From: an uncultured Mycoplasmatota bacterium
GTDB taxonomy: Bacteria; Bacillota_I; Bacilli_A; RF39; UBA660
DNA: 48,490 bases
Reading direction: 5' to 3'
Assembly (NCBI GenBank): GCA_945872435.1
Contig: CAMBYP010000005.1
Location: forward strand, 1-48,490
The position numbers and the translations under genes are program-made. Shown here piece after piece: positions 26,352 to 38,544 of the stretch (position 1 is its first letter; each line of letters begins with the position of its first letter). The notes beneath the pieces were generated by a model that was not told the origin of the DNA, made no database searches, and worked only from the letters and a program-made list of their open reading frames with translations.

Positions 26352-26378
26352 TTAGCACTCAACTATTGACAATGCTAA
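26352..26378 (+). promoter_or_regulatory. CIRCE element 1
   Basis: TTAGCACTC (26352-26360), 9 bases, CAATGCTAA (26370-26378): the left arm is perfect and the right arm has two mismatches. It overlaps the TTGACA -35 box, so bound HrcA would block the promoter. Confidence 0.85.
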
Positions 26379-26394
26379 AAGAGGGTGCTATACT
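26366..26394 (+). promoter_or_regulatory. Promoter of the hrcA operon
   Basis: Consensus TTGACA (26366-26371), 17-base spacer, TATACT (26389-26394), lying between the two CIRCE elements. Confidence 0.85.
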
Positions 26395-26398
26395 GGTG

Positions 26399-26424
26399 AT
26401 AGCACTTAAGAAATAGAGTGCTAA
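26399..26424 (+). promoter_or_regulatory. CIRCE element 2, 8-base spacer
   Basis: ATAGCACTT (26399-26407) and GAGTGCTAA (26416-26424) lie just downstream of the -10 box. The spacer is 8 bases, one shorter than the standard 9. The right arm is perfect. Confidence 0.8.
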
Positions 26425-26471
26425 TTTGAAAAAAGAAACATATAATAAAGAGTGTTAAAGAAGGTGATCGT

Positions 26472-27470
26472 ATGTTGACTTCAAGGCAATCTCAACTATT
26501 AAAATTAATTGTAGAAGATTATATTAAAACAGCAAATCCAATTTCTTCTAAATCATTATGTAAAAATTTAAATTGTTCTAGTGCAACAATTCGAAATGAA
26601 ATGGGTTATTTAGAAGAATTAGGTTTATTAGAAAAAACACATACTTCTAGTGGAAGAATTCCATCTGAAAAAGGGTATCGTTATTATGTAGATCATATTA
26701 TGGAACCTAAAGAATTATCTGGTGATGATGTATTAAAATTACAACAAATTTTTAAGAATCATTCATTAGTATTAAGTGATGCAATTAAAGAATCGATGGA
26801 AATTGTTTCAGAACTTACGAATTATACGGCAATTATTTTGGGAAAATCTTCCAAAGAAAATCGTGTTAGTAAAGTAGAAGTTGTCCCACTTGATCCTACA
26901 AAATTACTGGCAATTGTAATTACTGATAAAGGACATGTAGAACATAAAAATATGATACTTCCTGAGACAATATCAAAAGAAGAAGTAATGAAAACTGTTG
27001 AGTTAATTAACAAATTAATTATTGGAACACCAATTGATGAAGTATCAGCAAAGTTAGAGTTTGAAGTAAAACCAATTATCGGTAGATATGTAAAACAACA
27101 TGAAGCTTTATATAATGCGTTTTATAATGCATTTGCTGATTTTGCACAAGAATCTAAAATGCAAATGGCTGGAGCTAGCAAATTTATTTCACTTCCAGAA
27201 TTTTCAGATGATACTGAAAAAATCCAACAAATTTTATCAAAATTTGAAGATAAAGATTTAATCAGAAATATTGAAAAAAATGATGAAGATGGTATCAATA
27301 TATATATAGGTAGTGAAAATGAATTTGATCAAAATGTAACAATTATAAAAACGAACTATGAAACAGATGATGGTGAAGAAGGAACAATTGCTCTGATTGG
27401 ACCGAAAAGAATGGAATATGATCGTGTGATTAGTTTGTTAGATTTTATTAAAAAGCATATAGGAGAGTGA
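26472..27470 (+). CDS. hrcA: Heat-shock repressor HrcA
   Basis: A 332-residue repressor that binds CIRCE. N-terminal winged helix: LTSRQSQLLKLIVEDYIKT, then SSATIRNEMGYLEELGLLEKTHTSSGRIPSEKGYR in consecutive segments. The central GAF-like region and C-terminal DGEEGTIALIGPKRMEYDRV (about 295) are family hallmarks. It lies directly behind two CIRCE elements and is followed by grpE with overlapping stop and upstream frame, so it represses its own operon. Length normal. Confidence 0.96.
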   Translation: MLTSRQSQLLKLIVEDYIKTANPISSKSLCKNLNCSSATIRNEMGYLEELGLLEKTHTSSGRIPSEKGYRYYVDHIMEPKELSGDDVLKLQQIFKNHSLVLSDAIKESMEIVSELTNYTAIILGKSSKENRVSKVEVVPLDPTKLLAIVITDKGHVEHKNMILPETISKEEVMKTVELINKLIIGTPIDEVSAKLEFEVKPIIGRYVKQHEALYNAFYNAFADFAQESKMQMAGASKFISLPEFSDDTEKIQQILSKFEDKDLIRNIEKNDEDGINIYIGSENEFDQNVTIIKTNYETDDGEEGTIALIGPKRMEYDRVISLLDFIKKHIGE

Positions 27471-27475
27471 TTTTT

Positions 27476-29991
<2,516 letters not shown>

Positions 29992-29998
29992 TAAAAGT

Positions 29999-30025
29999 AG
30001 AAGTGCTACCATTGGTAGGACTTCT
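29999..30025 (+). other. Hairpin between dnaK and pepF
   Basis: AGAAGT-G-CTACC (29999-30010) pairs with GGTAG-G-ACTTCT (30014-30025) with one internal mismatch and an ATT loop. No proper T-run follows, so it may attenuate, process or stabilise the transcript rather than end it. Confidence 0.5.
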
Positions 30026-30085
30026 CACTTTGTATATGAATATTTTTTCTAAATCATAGCATAACAAATATAAAAGGAGAAATTT

Positions 30086-31921
30086 ATGGATAAAACAATC
30101 AAAAACCGTAGTGAGATTGATCAAGAATATTTATGGGATTTAAGTATTGTTTTTAAAGATGATGAAGAGTGGTATCAAACTTTAAGTGAAGTAAAAGAAA
30201 AAATAAAACAATATGAGACATATCAAGGAACTTTTATGGATAGTGCTACTAATTTATATCAATTATTGAAATTAGATCAAGAAGTAAGTCGTACACTGAG
30301 TAGATTAAATACTTATTCAAATTCTAAAAGTGATGAAGATAAAAGAAATAATAGTTATTTAAAAATGACTGGAGATTTAGACCAAGTTTATTCAGTAGCG
30401 GCAACAAATAGTGCTTATATTGTTCCTACGTTGATGAAATATCAATATTCTAAAATAGAAGAATTTATGAATGAAGAACCAAAGTTAAAAGAATTTGAAC
30501 GTAGTTTAAAAGAAATATTTCGTTATAAACTTTATGTTTTAGATGAAAAAGAAGAGAAAATATTATCAGAATATAGTCAAGTATTTCAAGTTCCTTCTAA
30601 TTTATATGATATTTTATCAAATTCTGATTTAAATTTAGGAACTGTGTTAAATGATGAAGGAAATGAAGTAGAATTAACTGATACTAACTTTATTTATTAT
30701 TTAAGATCTAAAAATAGAGCATTTCGTAAACGTGTATTTGAAAAGGTATATGAAACATATCGTCAATTTACAAATACGTTTGCAACAACATTAGCTGGTA
30801 TGATTGATTATTCTTGCATTGATGCTAAAGTACGTGGATATCAAAGTAGTATTGAATCTTATTTGTTTCCTGATAAGATGCCAAAAGAGGCATATGATAA
30901 TTTAATACAGTCTGTAAATGATGGCCTTCCTATTTTAATGAAGTATTTTGATTTGAAGAAAAAAGAATTGGGGTTAGATGAAATTCACATTTATGATTTA
31001 TATGTTGATTTAGTAAAAACTCCAACTCGTGAATATACGTTTGAAGAAGCAAAACAATTAGTGATGGATGCCATGAGTGTTTTAGGAGATGATTATAAAA
31101 GACGTTTACAAGATGCTTTTGATAATCATTGGATTGATGTATATCCAAACCAAGGAAAAGCAAGTGGAGCATATTCTGGGGGAAGTTATGATACTCCACC
31201 ATATGTATTATTAAATTATATGGGAACATTAGAAGATGTATCGACATTAGCTCATGAACTTGGTCATTCTATGCATAGTTATTATACAAGAGAAAATAAT
31301 CCATATGAAACAGGTGATTATTCCATTTTTGTTGCAGAAGTGGCTAGTACTGTAAATGAATTATTACTTGCAAAGTACTTATTAAAAACAACTGATGATA
31401 AAAATTTAAAAAGAAGTATTTTAGCGCATCTAATGGATATGTTTAAAGCAACTATTTATCGTCAGGTTATGTTTGCTGAGTTTGAAAAACAAATTCACGA
31501 GAAAAGAGAAGAGGGAGAAGTTCTAACCAGTGAAATGATTTCTCATATTTATTTAGAATTAGTTAAAAAATATCATGAACCAGTTGTAAAAGTAGATGAT
31601 GATATTCAATTTGAATGGGAGAGAATTTCTCACTTTTATACTCCGTTTTATGTTTATAAATATGCAACAGGACTTGCTAGTGCCTGTCAAATTGTAACAG
31701 ATATTTTAGATGGAAAAGAACATGCGGTAGATAATTATATTTCATTTTTGAAAGATGGTAGTAAGCATGATCCAATTGATACTTTAAAAATTGCTGGAGT
31801 AGATGTACTTAGTAAAGATACTATGGTAAGTGCACTTCGCATGTTTGAAGATTTCATCGAAGAATATCAAGAATTAAATGGTAGGGAAGTGATGCAGTAT
31901 GGAAAAAAGAGATTATTATGA
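30086..31921 (+). CDS. pepF: Oligoendopeptidase F (M3 family)
   Basis: A 611-residue cytoplasmic zinc metallopeptidase that degrades oligopeptides. The zinc site is [13 protein letters not shown] (HExxH at 390-394) and the third ligand lies in [12 protein letters not shown]-terminal [14 protein letters not shown] and C-terminal [15 protein letters not shown] are typical. It stands between dnaK and dnaJ, which are normally adjacent. Its last 23 bases overlap dnaJ, so the two are translated together. It has a good AAAGGAG ribosome site. The position suggests that peptide clearance is co-induced with heat shock. Confidence 0.95.
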   Translation: MDKTIKNRSEIDQEYLWDLSIVFKDDEEWYQTLSEVKEKIKQYETYQGTFMDSATNLYQLLKLDQEVSRTLSRLNTYSNSKSDEDKRNNSYLKMTGDLDQVYSVAATNSAYIVPTLMKYQYSKIEEFMNEEPKLKEFERSLKEIFRYKLYVLDEKEEKILSEYSQVFQVPSNLYDILSNSDLNLGTVLNDEGNEVELTDTNFIYYLRSKNRAFRKRVFEKVYETYRQFTNTFATTLAGMIDYSCIDAKVRGYQSSIESYLFPDKMPKEAYDNLIQSVNDGLPILMKYFDLKKKELGLDEIHIYDLYVDLVKTPTREYTFEEAKQLVMDAMSVLGDDYKRRLQDAFDNHWIDVYPNQGKASGAYSGGSYDTPPYVLLNYMGTLEDVSTLAHELGHSMHSYYTRENNPYETGDYSIFVAEVASTVNELLLAKYLLKTTDDKNLKRSILAHLMDMFKATIYRQVMFAEFEKQIHEKREEGEVLTSEMISHIYLELVKKYHEPVVKVDDDIQFEWERISHFYTPFYVYKYATGLASACQIVTDILDGKEHAVDNYISFLKDGSKHDPIDTLKIAGVDVLSKDTMVSALRMFEDFIEEYQELNGREVMQYGKKRLL

Positions 31922-33026
31922 GGTACTTGGAGTATCTAAAACTGCAAGTGATTCTGAAATTAAAAGTGCTTTTCGTAAATTAGCTAAGAAATATCATCCT
32001 GATGTTTCTAAAGAACCGGATGCCGCAGAAAAGTTTAAAGAGGCACAAGAAGCATATGCTGTTTTAAGTGATAAAGATAAACGTGCACAATATGATCGTT
32101 ATGGTCATGCTGCTTTCCAAGGAGCAGCAGGAAATGGTCAAGGTGGATATGATTTTTCTGGTTTTGATTTTAGCGATATTTTTTCTGATATTTTTGGAAG
32201 TGGTTTTGACTTTGATTTTGGTGGTGGAAACAGTCGTTCTAAAACGAGACCAACGAAAGGAAGAGATCGTTTAATTCATGTTGATTTAACCTTTGAAGAA
32301 GCTGTTTTTGGATGTAAAAAAGATATTAAGTTAGAAGTATATGATGTGTGTAGTGAATGTCACGGAGATGGTGGCCATGGTAAAAAAACATGTGAATATT
32401 GTCATGGGAGTGGTTTTGTAACACAAGAACAACGTACATTATTTGGAACGTTTATGAGTAAAACAAGTTGTCCTCATTGTGATGGAGATGGAACTACTTT
32501 TGAAACTACTTGTAAAAAGTGTCATGGATTAGGAAAAATAAAAGCTAAAAAAGAATTAGAAGTAAAAATTCCTGCGGGAGTAAATACAAATGATCAATTA
32601 CGTATTCCTGGAAAAGGAGAAGCAGGTTCCAATGGAGGGCCAAATGGAGATGTTTATTTAGAATTTAAAGTTGCAGAACATAAACTATTTATTCGTGATC
32701 ATAATGATATTTATTTAAAGGTACCAATTACAGTAACAGAAGCAATGTTAGGCTGTAAAAAAGAAATACCAACTATTTATGGTAATGTTGTTTTAACAAT
32801 TCCAGCGGGAAGTAATACCAATGATAAACATCGTTTAAAAGGAAAGGGAATTAAAGATACAAATTCATCTCATGTTGGAGATATGTATGTATTATTAAAT
32901 GTGGTAATTCCAAAAAAATTATCTCGTGATCAAAAGAAATTGGTAGAATCTTTAGCAAAAACAAAATTAGATGATGAAAGTGAATTTAAAAGCTTTTCTA
33001 GATTTGTAAAAGAAAACGACAAATAG
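31899..33026 (+). CDS. dnaJ: Co-chaperone DnaJ (Hsp40)
   Basis: A 375-residue type I Hsp40 that delivers substrates to DnaK and stimulates its ATPase. J domain with HPD ([10 protein letters not shown], about 31-40), a Gly/Phe-rich region, and four zinc-finger repeats [24 protein letters not shown] and CKKCHGLG, then the C-terminal beta domains. The start ATG 31899 lies inside the end of pepF and relies on an AGGGAAG site about 10 bases upstream or on coupling. Last gene of the CIRCE operon. Confidence 0.97.
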   Translation: MEKRDYYEVLGVSKTASDSEIKSAFRKLAKKYHPDVSKEPDAAEKFKEAQEAYAVLSDKDKRAQYDRYGHAAFQGAAGNGQGGYDFSGFDFSDIFSDIFGSGFDFDFGGGNSRSKTRPTKGRDRLIHVDLTFEEAVFGCKKDIKLEVYDVCSECHGDGGHGKKTCEYCHGSGFVTQEQRTLFGTFMSKTSCPHCDGDGTTFETTCKKCHGLGKIKAKKELEVKIPAGVNTNDQLRIPGKGEAGSNGGPNGDVYLEFKVAEHKLFIRDHNDIYLKVPITVTEAMLGCKKEIPTIYGNVVLTIPAGSNTNDKHRLKGKGIKDTNSSHVGDMYVLLNVVIPKKLSRDQKKLVESLAKTKLDDESEFKSFSRFVKENDK

Positions 33027-33050
33027 TACACCTGCTGGTGTACTATTTTA
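33021..33050. terminator. Bidirectional terminator between dnaJ and uvsE
   Basis: Perfect stem AAATAGTACACC (33021-33032) with GGTGTACTATTT (33037-33048), A/T tracts on both sides. It serves the converging dnaJ and uvsE transcripts. Confidence 0.85.
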
Positions 33051-33998
33051 ATTGATAAGAAAGGTACTATTGTTTATAAATTGGTAATTTGTATAAAATT
33101 TTAATTGTCTCATTAACCGAAACAAAGCATCATCCTTGGCCTTACACTCTAACATGATATCGATATTAGTAGCGTGAGGTTTCAAAAGATTTAAAAAATG
33201 AATAAATTCTTTAATATCTAAATATTCACTATGGCTTCGGAATTCTTTTTTACTTTTAGGCGATGAAAAATGCATTTTCGGAGGAAGGTTTGTATGACTC
33301 CATGTTTTTAAAATTCGTGGCAAATAAGTTTCTAAGTTTTTTATATCATGATTACAAAGATAATGATGATAATCTAAGACAAACGGAATATTTAATTCTT
33401 CACATAGTGTTAAAGTATCTACAATATTAAATACTTTATCATCATTTTCTAAATAAATGCTTTTTTGTAAATGTGGTGGTAATTTTTGAAATTGCTTTTT
33501 AAAACGTGTTAGAGATTGTTTTTTACCAAAAGTATTACTACCAATATGTATAATCATATGTGGAGATAGATTCATACTAGTAAATAATTGATAATGAAAT
33601 TGTAAAATTTTAATACTATTTTGTACTACTTCTTTTTTTGTACTATTTAAAACACAAAATTGATCAGGGTGAGAATCAACTCGTAGTTGATTCTCTTTTA
33701 TGATTTGACCTATCTCTTGAAATTGTTGCTGATATAACTTAGGAAAATCAAAAACGACTTCTTCTTTCGTGGCTAGGGGAATTAAGTTTTGACTTAAACG
33801 ATAAAATGTAATCTGATTTTGCATATTATAATTTAAAACTTGTTTTAAATGTTCAAAGTTTGACAAAATGGTTTGATTTAGTTTATGTAATCCTTGTTCT
33901 GGGCCTAATTTTACATAATTGGTGTAAGTAACTGTACTTGAGTAAGTGATGTTTGGAATGGTAATCGGGGTTCCTACATACCCTAATCTAATTTTCAT
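33048..33998 (-). CDS. uvsE: UV damage endonuclease UvsE
   Basis: A 316-residue TIM-barrel endonuclease that nicks DNA 5' of UV photoproducts. Family motifs: IRLGYVGT at the start, RLSQNLIPLAT, RVDSHPDQFCVLNS, HIGSNTFGKK, LENDDKVFNI, FVLDYHHYLCNH and KMHFSSPK. These His, Glu and Asp residues bind the metal cluster. Start GGTGATAATATG at 33998. It has no copy of the SOS-like box found at dinB and recX. It is separated from DUF1846 gene by a terminator, so probably monocistronic. Confidence 0.92.
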   Translation of the reverse strand: MKIRLGYVGTPITIPNITYSSTVTYTNYVKLGPEQGLHKLNQTILSNFEHLKQVLNYNMQNQITFYRLSQNLIPLATKEEVVFDFPKLYQQQFQEIGQIIKENQLRVDSHPDQFCVLNSTKKEVVQNSIKILQFHYQLFTSMNLSPHMIIHIGSNTFGKKQSLTRFKKQFQKLPPHLQKSIYLENDDKVFNIVDTLTLCEELNIPFVLDYHHYLCNHDIKNLETYLPRILKTWSHTNLPPKMHFSSPKSKKEFRSHSEYLDIKEFIHFLNLLKPHATNIDIMLECKAKDDALFRLMRQLKFYTNYQFINNSTFLIN

Positions 33999-34033
33999 AT
34001 TATCACCATTTATAGTATGGAAAAGAATAAAAA

Positions 34034-34057
34034 AAAGATACGAAAATACGTATCTTT
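34034..34057 (-). terminator. Terminator of the DUF1846 gene
   Basis: AAAGATACG (34034-34042) pairs with CGTATCTTT (34049-34057). Read on the minus strand it is followed by a run of T. Confidence 0.8.
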
Positions 34058-35534
34058 ATTCAATTTCAAATAAATCATTAGAATAAAATTGTGGCTCTGT
34101 TGTTAGATTGATTTTTAGATTACGAAATTCATTTTTATCCCCATTTGTTACGATGTAACTAGCGTGAGCTTCACAACCAGCTAATTTTTTCAGATTTTTA
34201 AATGCCTTTGCAATAATTGGATTTGTGACACTACAAATACTAAGGGCGATAATAACTTCCTGTAAGTTTAATGTAGCATGGTCAATATCTTTGGATTTAA
34301 ATTTTTGAATTGGTTCTAATACACTAGGAGATAGTAAATCAATTTCATCAGGGATATGAGTTAATTCTTTCATAGCATTAATTAGTAAGCTACTAGCAGG
34401 ATTTAATAATTCTGTTTGTTTACCAGTAATAATTTTCCCATTTGGAAGTTGCAGACTAATGACATGTCTTTTTTCTTTTTCTGCTTTTTTAAGAGCAACA
34501 GCAACCACTTTACGATCATCTTCTGTTAAATCTAGTTCATTCATTAATACTTTAATACGTTCTGCTGTTTCCATATCTCCATTTCCTGTTTTAAAGTCAC
34601 ATAATGCTTGATAATAACGTCTAATAATTTCATCTTTGGAAGCTTGTCTTATGACTTCATCATCAGTAATACATTTACCAATGGTATTTACTCCCATATC
34701 AGTAGGGGAAGAGTAAATTTCTTCACCTGTAATTTTATATAAAATATCTTTTAATACTGGAAATACTTCTAAATCACGATTATAATTGACAGAACTAATT
34801 CCATATTTTTCTAAATGAAAATAATCAATCATATTAACGTCTTTTAAGTCAGCTGTAGCTGCTTCATATGCAATATTAACAGGATGCTTTAATGGCAAGT
34901 CCCAAACAGGAAAAGTTTCAAACTTTGCATATCCAGCTTGAACACCACGTTTGTATTCATGATATAGTTGTGATAGACAAGTTGCTAGTTTACCACTGCA
35001 AGGACCTGGAGCAGTCATAACAACAAGTGGCTTTGTTGTTTCAATATATGGGTTTTTTCCATATCCTTCTTCTGAAACAATCGTTTCTACATCGGTTGGA
35101 TAACCTTTCGTTGGGGTATGAATATAAGCTTTCATCCCACGGGCTTCTAATTTCTTTTTAAATGATTCTGCTCTTGGTTGCCCTTTATATAAAGTAATAA
35201 CAACACTATTTACTTGTAATCCTAATGCTTTAATCTTATCAATTAATCTTAAGACATCCATATCATATGTAATACCATAATCAGCACGTATTTTATTTCT
35301 TTCAATATCACCGGCATTAATACAAAATACAATTTCACAAATGTCTTTTAATTCTAATAACATTCTAATTTTAGAATCTTCTTGAAAACCAGGTAGTACT
35401 CTCATTGCATGATAATCATCAAATAGTTTTCCTCCAAATTCCAAATACAATTTGTTATCAAATTTTTTTAATCTTTCTTTAATTTTTTTACTTTGTACTT
35501 TTAAATATAAGTCATTATCAAATCCTTTTTTCAT
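34056..35534 (-). CDS. DUF1846 family protein
   Basis: A 492-residue protein of the DUF1846 family, which is conserved in length and sequence across Firmicutes and has no firmly established function. Recognisable segments are KKGFDNDLYLKVQSK at the start, YLEFGGKLFDDYHA, VLPGFQEDSKI, a nucleotide-binding-like loop VVMTAPGPCSGKLATCLSQ near 175, and SSPTDMGVNTIGKCI near 275. Ribosome site AAGGAG at good distance. Single gene with its own terminator. Confidence 0.9.
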   Translation of the reverse strand: MKKGFDNDLYLKVQSKKIKERLKKFDNKLYLEFGGKLFDDYHAMRVLPGFQEDSKIRMLLELKDICEIVFCINAGDIERNKIRADYGITYDMDVLRLIDKIKALGLQVNSVVITLYKGQPRAESFKKKLEARGMKAYIHTPTKGYPTDVETIVSEEGYGKNPYIETTKPLVVMTAPGPCSGKLATCLSQLYHEYKRGVQAGYAKFETFPVWDLPLKHPVNIAYEAATADLKDVNMIDYFHLEKYGISSVNYNRDLEVFPVLKDILYKITGEEIYSSPTDMGVNTIGKCITDDEVIRQASKDEIIRRYYQALCDFKTGNGDMETAERIKVLMNELDLTEDDRKVVAVALKKAEKEKRHVISLQLPNGKIITGKQTELLNPASSLLINAMKELTHIPDEIDLLSPSVLEPIQKFKSKDIDHATLNLQEVIIALSICSVTNPIIAKAFKNLKKLAGCEAHASYIVTNGDKNEFRNLKINLTTEPQFYSNDLFEIE

Positions 35535-35718
35535 ATTTCATACTCCTTACTATTACCATGCTCATTTTAGCACAAAAACCAGATATTGAAAAGAAAAATA
35601 GAAATATTCCTGTTGAAACATATTTTATATACAAAACACATATATTAAACTATAAAAATAGTTGCTTTCTATTTACTTTCTAAATATGGCTTGTTATAAT
35701 GATTTTATGGAGGATGTT

Positions 35719-36267
35719 ATGGATATAGATAAAATTTTAGAAGAAGCAGAAAATAAAATGAAACACTCTATTGAAGCAATGGAGAAAAAATTCACAAATG
35801 TAAGAGCAGGACGTGCCAATCCAGCAATTTTAAATAAAGTAGAAGTTCTTTATTATGGAGTACCAACCCCATTAAACCAATTAGCACAAATTTCTATTCC
35901 AGAAGCAAGACAATTATCAATTAAACCTTTTGATAAATCATGTTTAGGTGCAATAGAAAAAGGAATTTTTGAAGCAAATATTGGTTTAACACCAAATAAT
36001 AATGGAGAAACAATTATTTTAAATATTCCTCCATTAACAGAAGAAACAAGAAAAGAATATGTAAAACAAGTACGTGAAATTGCTGAAGAAGGAAAAATTG
36101 CTCTTCGTAACATTAGACAAGATGCCAATAATGAAATTAAAAGACTTGATATCACTGAAGATGACATCAAAGGTGGTCAAAATGAAGTTCAAGATTTAAT
36201 TAATCAATATAATAAAGTAGTAGAAGCAAAATTAAAAGAAAAAGAACAAGAGTTAATGAGCGTCTAA
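35719..36267 (+). CDS. frr: Ribosome recycling factor
   Basis: A 182-residue protein that, with EF-G, splits post-termination ribosomes. The typical segments are KFTNVRAGRANPAILNKVEV, YYGVPTPLNQLAQISIPEAR, IKPFDKSCLGAIEK and NIRQDANNEIKRL. The start is ATG 35719 with GGAGG 5 bases upstream; this matches the usual length of 185, whereas the longer frame would add a foreign N-terminus. pyrH and tsf, frequent neighbours, are not in the window. Confidence 0.96.
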   Translation: MDIDKILEEAENKMKHSIEAMEKKFTNVRAGRANPAILNKVEVLYYGVPTPLNQLAQISIPEARQLSIKPFDKSCLGAIEKGIFEANIGLTPNNNGETIILNIPPLTEETRKEYVKQVREIAEEGKIALRNIRQDANNEIKRLDITEDDIKGGQNEVQDLINQYNKVVEAKLKEKEQELMSV

Positions 36268-36298
36268 GTTCATTCTTTTTCTTTTAAGGAGGAAAATT

Positions 36299-36733
36299 AT
36301 GGATGGAAAAGAAAAACGAAATATTATGATGAGTCATTATCGAAATCCTAAAAATAAAGGTTTTAAAGATGAAGTTGGATATATTATGAACCATCAAAAT
36401 AATGAATCATGTATTGATGAAGTATATTTAAAAACTAAAATTCAAGATGGAAAAATAGAAGATATTCGCTTTGCTGGGGAGGCATGTGCAGTATGTACAG
36501 CATCTACTTCTATTATGATAGAAACCTTATTAGGACATACAAAAGAAGAGGCAAAAGATATCATAAAGAATTTTAAAAATATGATAGATGGAAAAGAATA
36601 TAAGAGTGACATTTTAGAAAATGCAGTTGTTTTTGATGATATCGGAAAACAACCAAGTCGTAAAAAATGTACACTTCTAGCATGGTGGGGTATGGAAGAG
36701 ACTTTAACAAAAGGAAGGGATAACAATGAGTAA
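36299..36733 (+). CDS. sufU: SufU-type iron-sulfur scaffold/sulfur carrier
   Basis: A 144-residue IscU-like protein. The three ligands are Cys38 in NESCIDEVYL (CGD in most SufU, here C-I-D), Cys63 in GEACAVCTASTS and Cys124 in SRKKCTLLAWWGME; Asp40 is retained. An extra Cys66 is present. The insertion between the second and third Cys (to GKQPSRKKC) marks it as SufU, the zinc-dependent partner of SufS in Gram-positives. SufS lies 6 kb away (42955) instead of next door; sufBCD are not in the window. Overlaps the following unknown gene by 8 bases. Confidence 0.9.
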   Translation: MDGKEKRNIMMSHYRNPKNKGFKDEVGYIMNHQNNESCIDEVYLKTKIQDGKIEDIRFAGEACAVCTASTSIMIETLLGHTKEEAKDIIKNFKNMIDGKEYKSDILENAVVFDDIGKQPSRKKCTLLAWWGMEETLTKGRDNNE

Positions 36734-37583
36734 TAAAAAAAGTGGAATTAAAGAAGGGTTACTTGCTATTTTTTTAGGTAATAAAAATTATATTAATTTA
36801 GAAATGATGAGAGAAGCTAAAAAAACGGTATATACTGGATATTTAAATGATGATTCAAATGATTTAGTATTTATTATACCAGTAGATCATCAAAACGAAG
36901 TTTATTATGATGTAACACATCAAAGTTTTGTATTAGCAAACGAAATACAAATGGATCGTTTAAACAAATTAGATTTAAACAAACAAACTTCTAATGTACT
37001 AAAATATATGAATTTATATTTTTCACAATATGATTTTATTAATGATATTGAAAGAAAATATGTTGAATATCTTCAAAAAGTAAAAGAAATTTTAAAACAT
37101 GTGGTTGTATTTCAAACACATTCTAATGTTGTGTTTGAAGATGTGAATCAACGCTATTGTGATTTAATTGCTGACGATGAACAAAGAAATATGTATATAG
37201 ATGACTATTTACAAAAAACAAAATATATCTTATCTTATCGTCACAAATTAGTAGGATTTAATGAACAACAGGAAATTGGTACTATGTTATATGGATATCG
37301 TACAGATCCAGATAGTTTGTATGTTTATTTATTAGATCATAATACAATGTGTTTTCCAGTTGCATCATATGAACAAATGAAGGAAAATCCATTTCCAGAA
37401 TATTATGCTTTAAAAGACACTATAAAACCACTTAGTCAATTAGGACTAAAATCAGTTGTAGATGTTGATTATTTCTATGAGCAATTAATGAATTTTTATA
37501 CAGCAAAAGTAGATATTTATCAATCATCAAAGGAAAATCAAGAAACTTTAAAACGATTAACAAAAAAAAGAAAAGGTAATTAA
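36726..37583 (+). CDS. Unknown 285-residue protein downstream of sufU
   Basis: Not recognised. A soluble, acidic to neutral protein without membrane segments: MSNKKSGIKEGLLAIFLGNK, a central helical stretch (residues about 75-130), a DPDSLYVYLLDHNTMCFPV segment near 198 and a strongly basic C-terminus (RLTKKRKGN). It overlaps sufU by 8 bases with an AAGGAAGGG ribosome site, so it is co-translated with it. That suggests, without proving, a link to iron-sulfur assembly. Confidence 0.6.
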   Translation: MSNKKSGIKEGLLAIFLGNKNYINLEMMREAKKTVYTGYLNDDSNDLVFIIPVDHQNEVYYDVTHQSFVLANEIQMDRLNKLDLNKQTSNVLKYMNLYFSQYDFINDIERKYVEYLQKVKEILKHVVVFQTHSNVVFEDVNQRYCDLIADDEQRNMYIDDYLQKTKYILSYRHKLVGFNEQQEIGTMLYGYRTDPDSLYVYLLDHNTMCFPVASYEQMKENPFPEYYALKDTIKPLSQLGLKSVVDVDYFYEQLMNFYTAKVDIYQSSKENQETLKRLTKKRKGN

Positions 37584-37661
37584 TTTTATAATATATGAAT
37601 ATTTAGTATGATGAATACAAAAATATGCATATAAAAATAAAAAAATGGTTCTATAAAACCG

Positions 37662-37699
37662 AAAGAAATACAAAATAAGTGATTTGTATTTCTTTTTTT
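37662..37699 (+). terminator. Terminator of the sufU operon
   Basis: Perfect 13-base stem AAAGAAATACAAA (37662-37674) with 37683-37695, followed by T residues. The bases before it (37584-37661) hold nothing recognisable. Confidence 0.85.
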
Positions 37700-37734
37700 A
37701 TTTGGTTATAGTGGACATGAAAGGAGAGAAAAAT

Positions 37735-38073
37735 ATGTTAAATCAAGCTGTAATTGTAGGAAGATTAGTTCATGAACCGGAGCTAAGAAAGACAGAAAAT
37801 GGAAAGAAGGTAACAAATATTACAGTTGCTGTTCCTCGTAGTTATAAGAATGCAAATGGTGAATATGATGCCGATTTTATTCATTGCACTTTATGGGAAG
37901 GAGTAGCTGAAAAAACAATTACTTATGTGAAGAAAGGAGATTTACTTGGAATTAAAGGTCATATTCAATCTAGAACGATTCAATTTGATGAAGATTATAA
38001 AAGAAATGTAGTAGAAATTGTAGCGGATAAAGTTACATTTTTATCTAGTAAAAGAAGCCAAGAGGAAAAATAA
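37735..38073 (+). CDS. ssb: Short single-stranded DNA-binding protein
   Basis: A 112-residue OB-fold SSB: LNQAVIVGRLVHEPELRKTE, ITVAVPRSYKNANGEYDADF, IHCTLWEGVAEKTITYVKKG, LGIKGHIQSR. The C-terminus stops at SSKRSQEEK, just after the OB fold, and lacks the acidic DDDIPF-type tip that recruits replication and repair proteins. It is therefore more like the accessory SsbB of Bacillus; a full-length SSB is expected elsewhere. Start ATG 37735 with AAAGGAGAG; the longer frame runs back into the terminator. Single gene. Confidence 0.92.
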   Translation: MLNQAVIVGRLVHEPELRKTENGKKVTNITVAVPRSYKNANGEYDADFIHCTLWEGVAEKTITYVKKGDLLGIKGHIQSRTIQFDEDYKRNVVEIVADKVTFLSSKRSQEEK

Positions 38074-38087
38074 TTCCTCTTTTTTTG
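38061..38087 (+). terminator. Terminator after ssb
   Basis: AGAGGAA (38061-38067, inside the last codons) pairs with TTCCTCT (38074-38080), followed by seven T. Confidence 0.85.
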
Positions 38088-38178
38088 TGTTACTCAAAAG
38101 TTAATTTTATTTCTTTTCAAAATGATAAAATTTATAATATTTAACAAGAAGATAACAAGGGGTGAAAGGAAGTATAAA

Positions 38179-38544
38179 ATGTTTATAGGTGAAAGATTGA
38201 AAGAGGCAAGAATGAAAAAAGGGTTAACTCAAGAAGAGTTGGGAAAAATGATTGGAGTAACAAAAGTATCGATTTGTGGTTATGAATTAGGAACAAGAAC
38301 TCCAACCATAGATAACTTAATTTTGTTATCAGATGTCTTAGATGTTGACGCCAACTATTTATTAGGAAGAGAACATTTTATGATTCATGAAATACCAACA
38401 CCATATACTAGAAGAATTACATTATTAGATGCGGATATATTAGACCATATAAAAAGACATAAACGTCTTTATAATTATTTAGTAAAAGATCCTGCTAGAG
38501 CAACAAAACAAATGGAAGTTTTATTAAGAAAAGAATTAAAATAA
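38179..38544 (+). CDS. XRE-family transcriptional regulator
   Basis: A 121-residue protein. The N-terminal two-thirds is a Cro/CI-type helix-turn-helix: IGERLKEARMKKGLTQEELG, then MIGVTKVSICGYELGTRTP and the LLSDVLDVDANYLLGR closing helix. The C-terminal 50 residues (LLDADILDHIKRHKRLYNYL) form a helical tail of unknown use. Start ATG 38179 with GAAAGGAAG. Single gene with a TATAAT box near 38136 and a shared terminator at 38543-38573. Confidence 0.85.
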   Translation: MFIGERLKEARMKKGLTQEELGKMIGVTKVSICGYELGTRTPTIDNLILLSDVLDVDANYLLGREHFMIHEIPTPYTRRITLLDADILDHIKRHKRLYNYLVKDPARATKQMEVLLRKELK

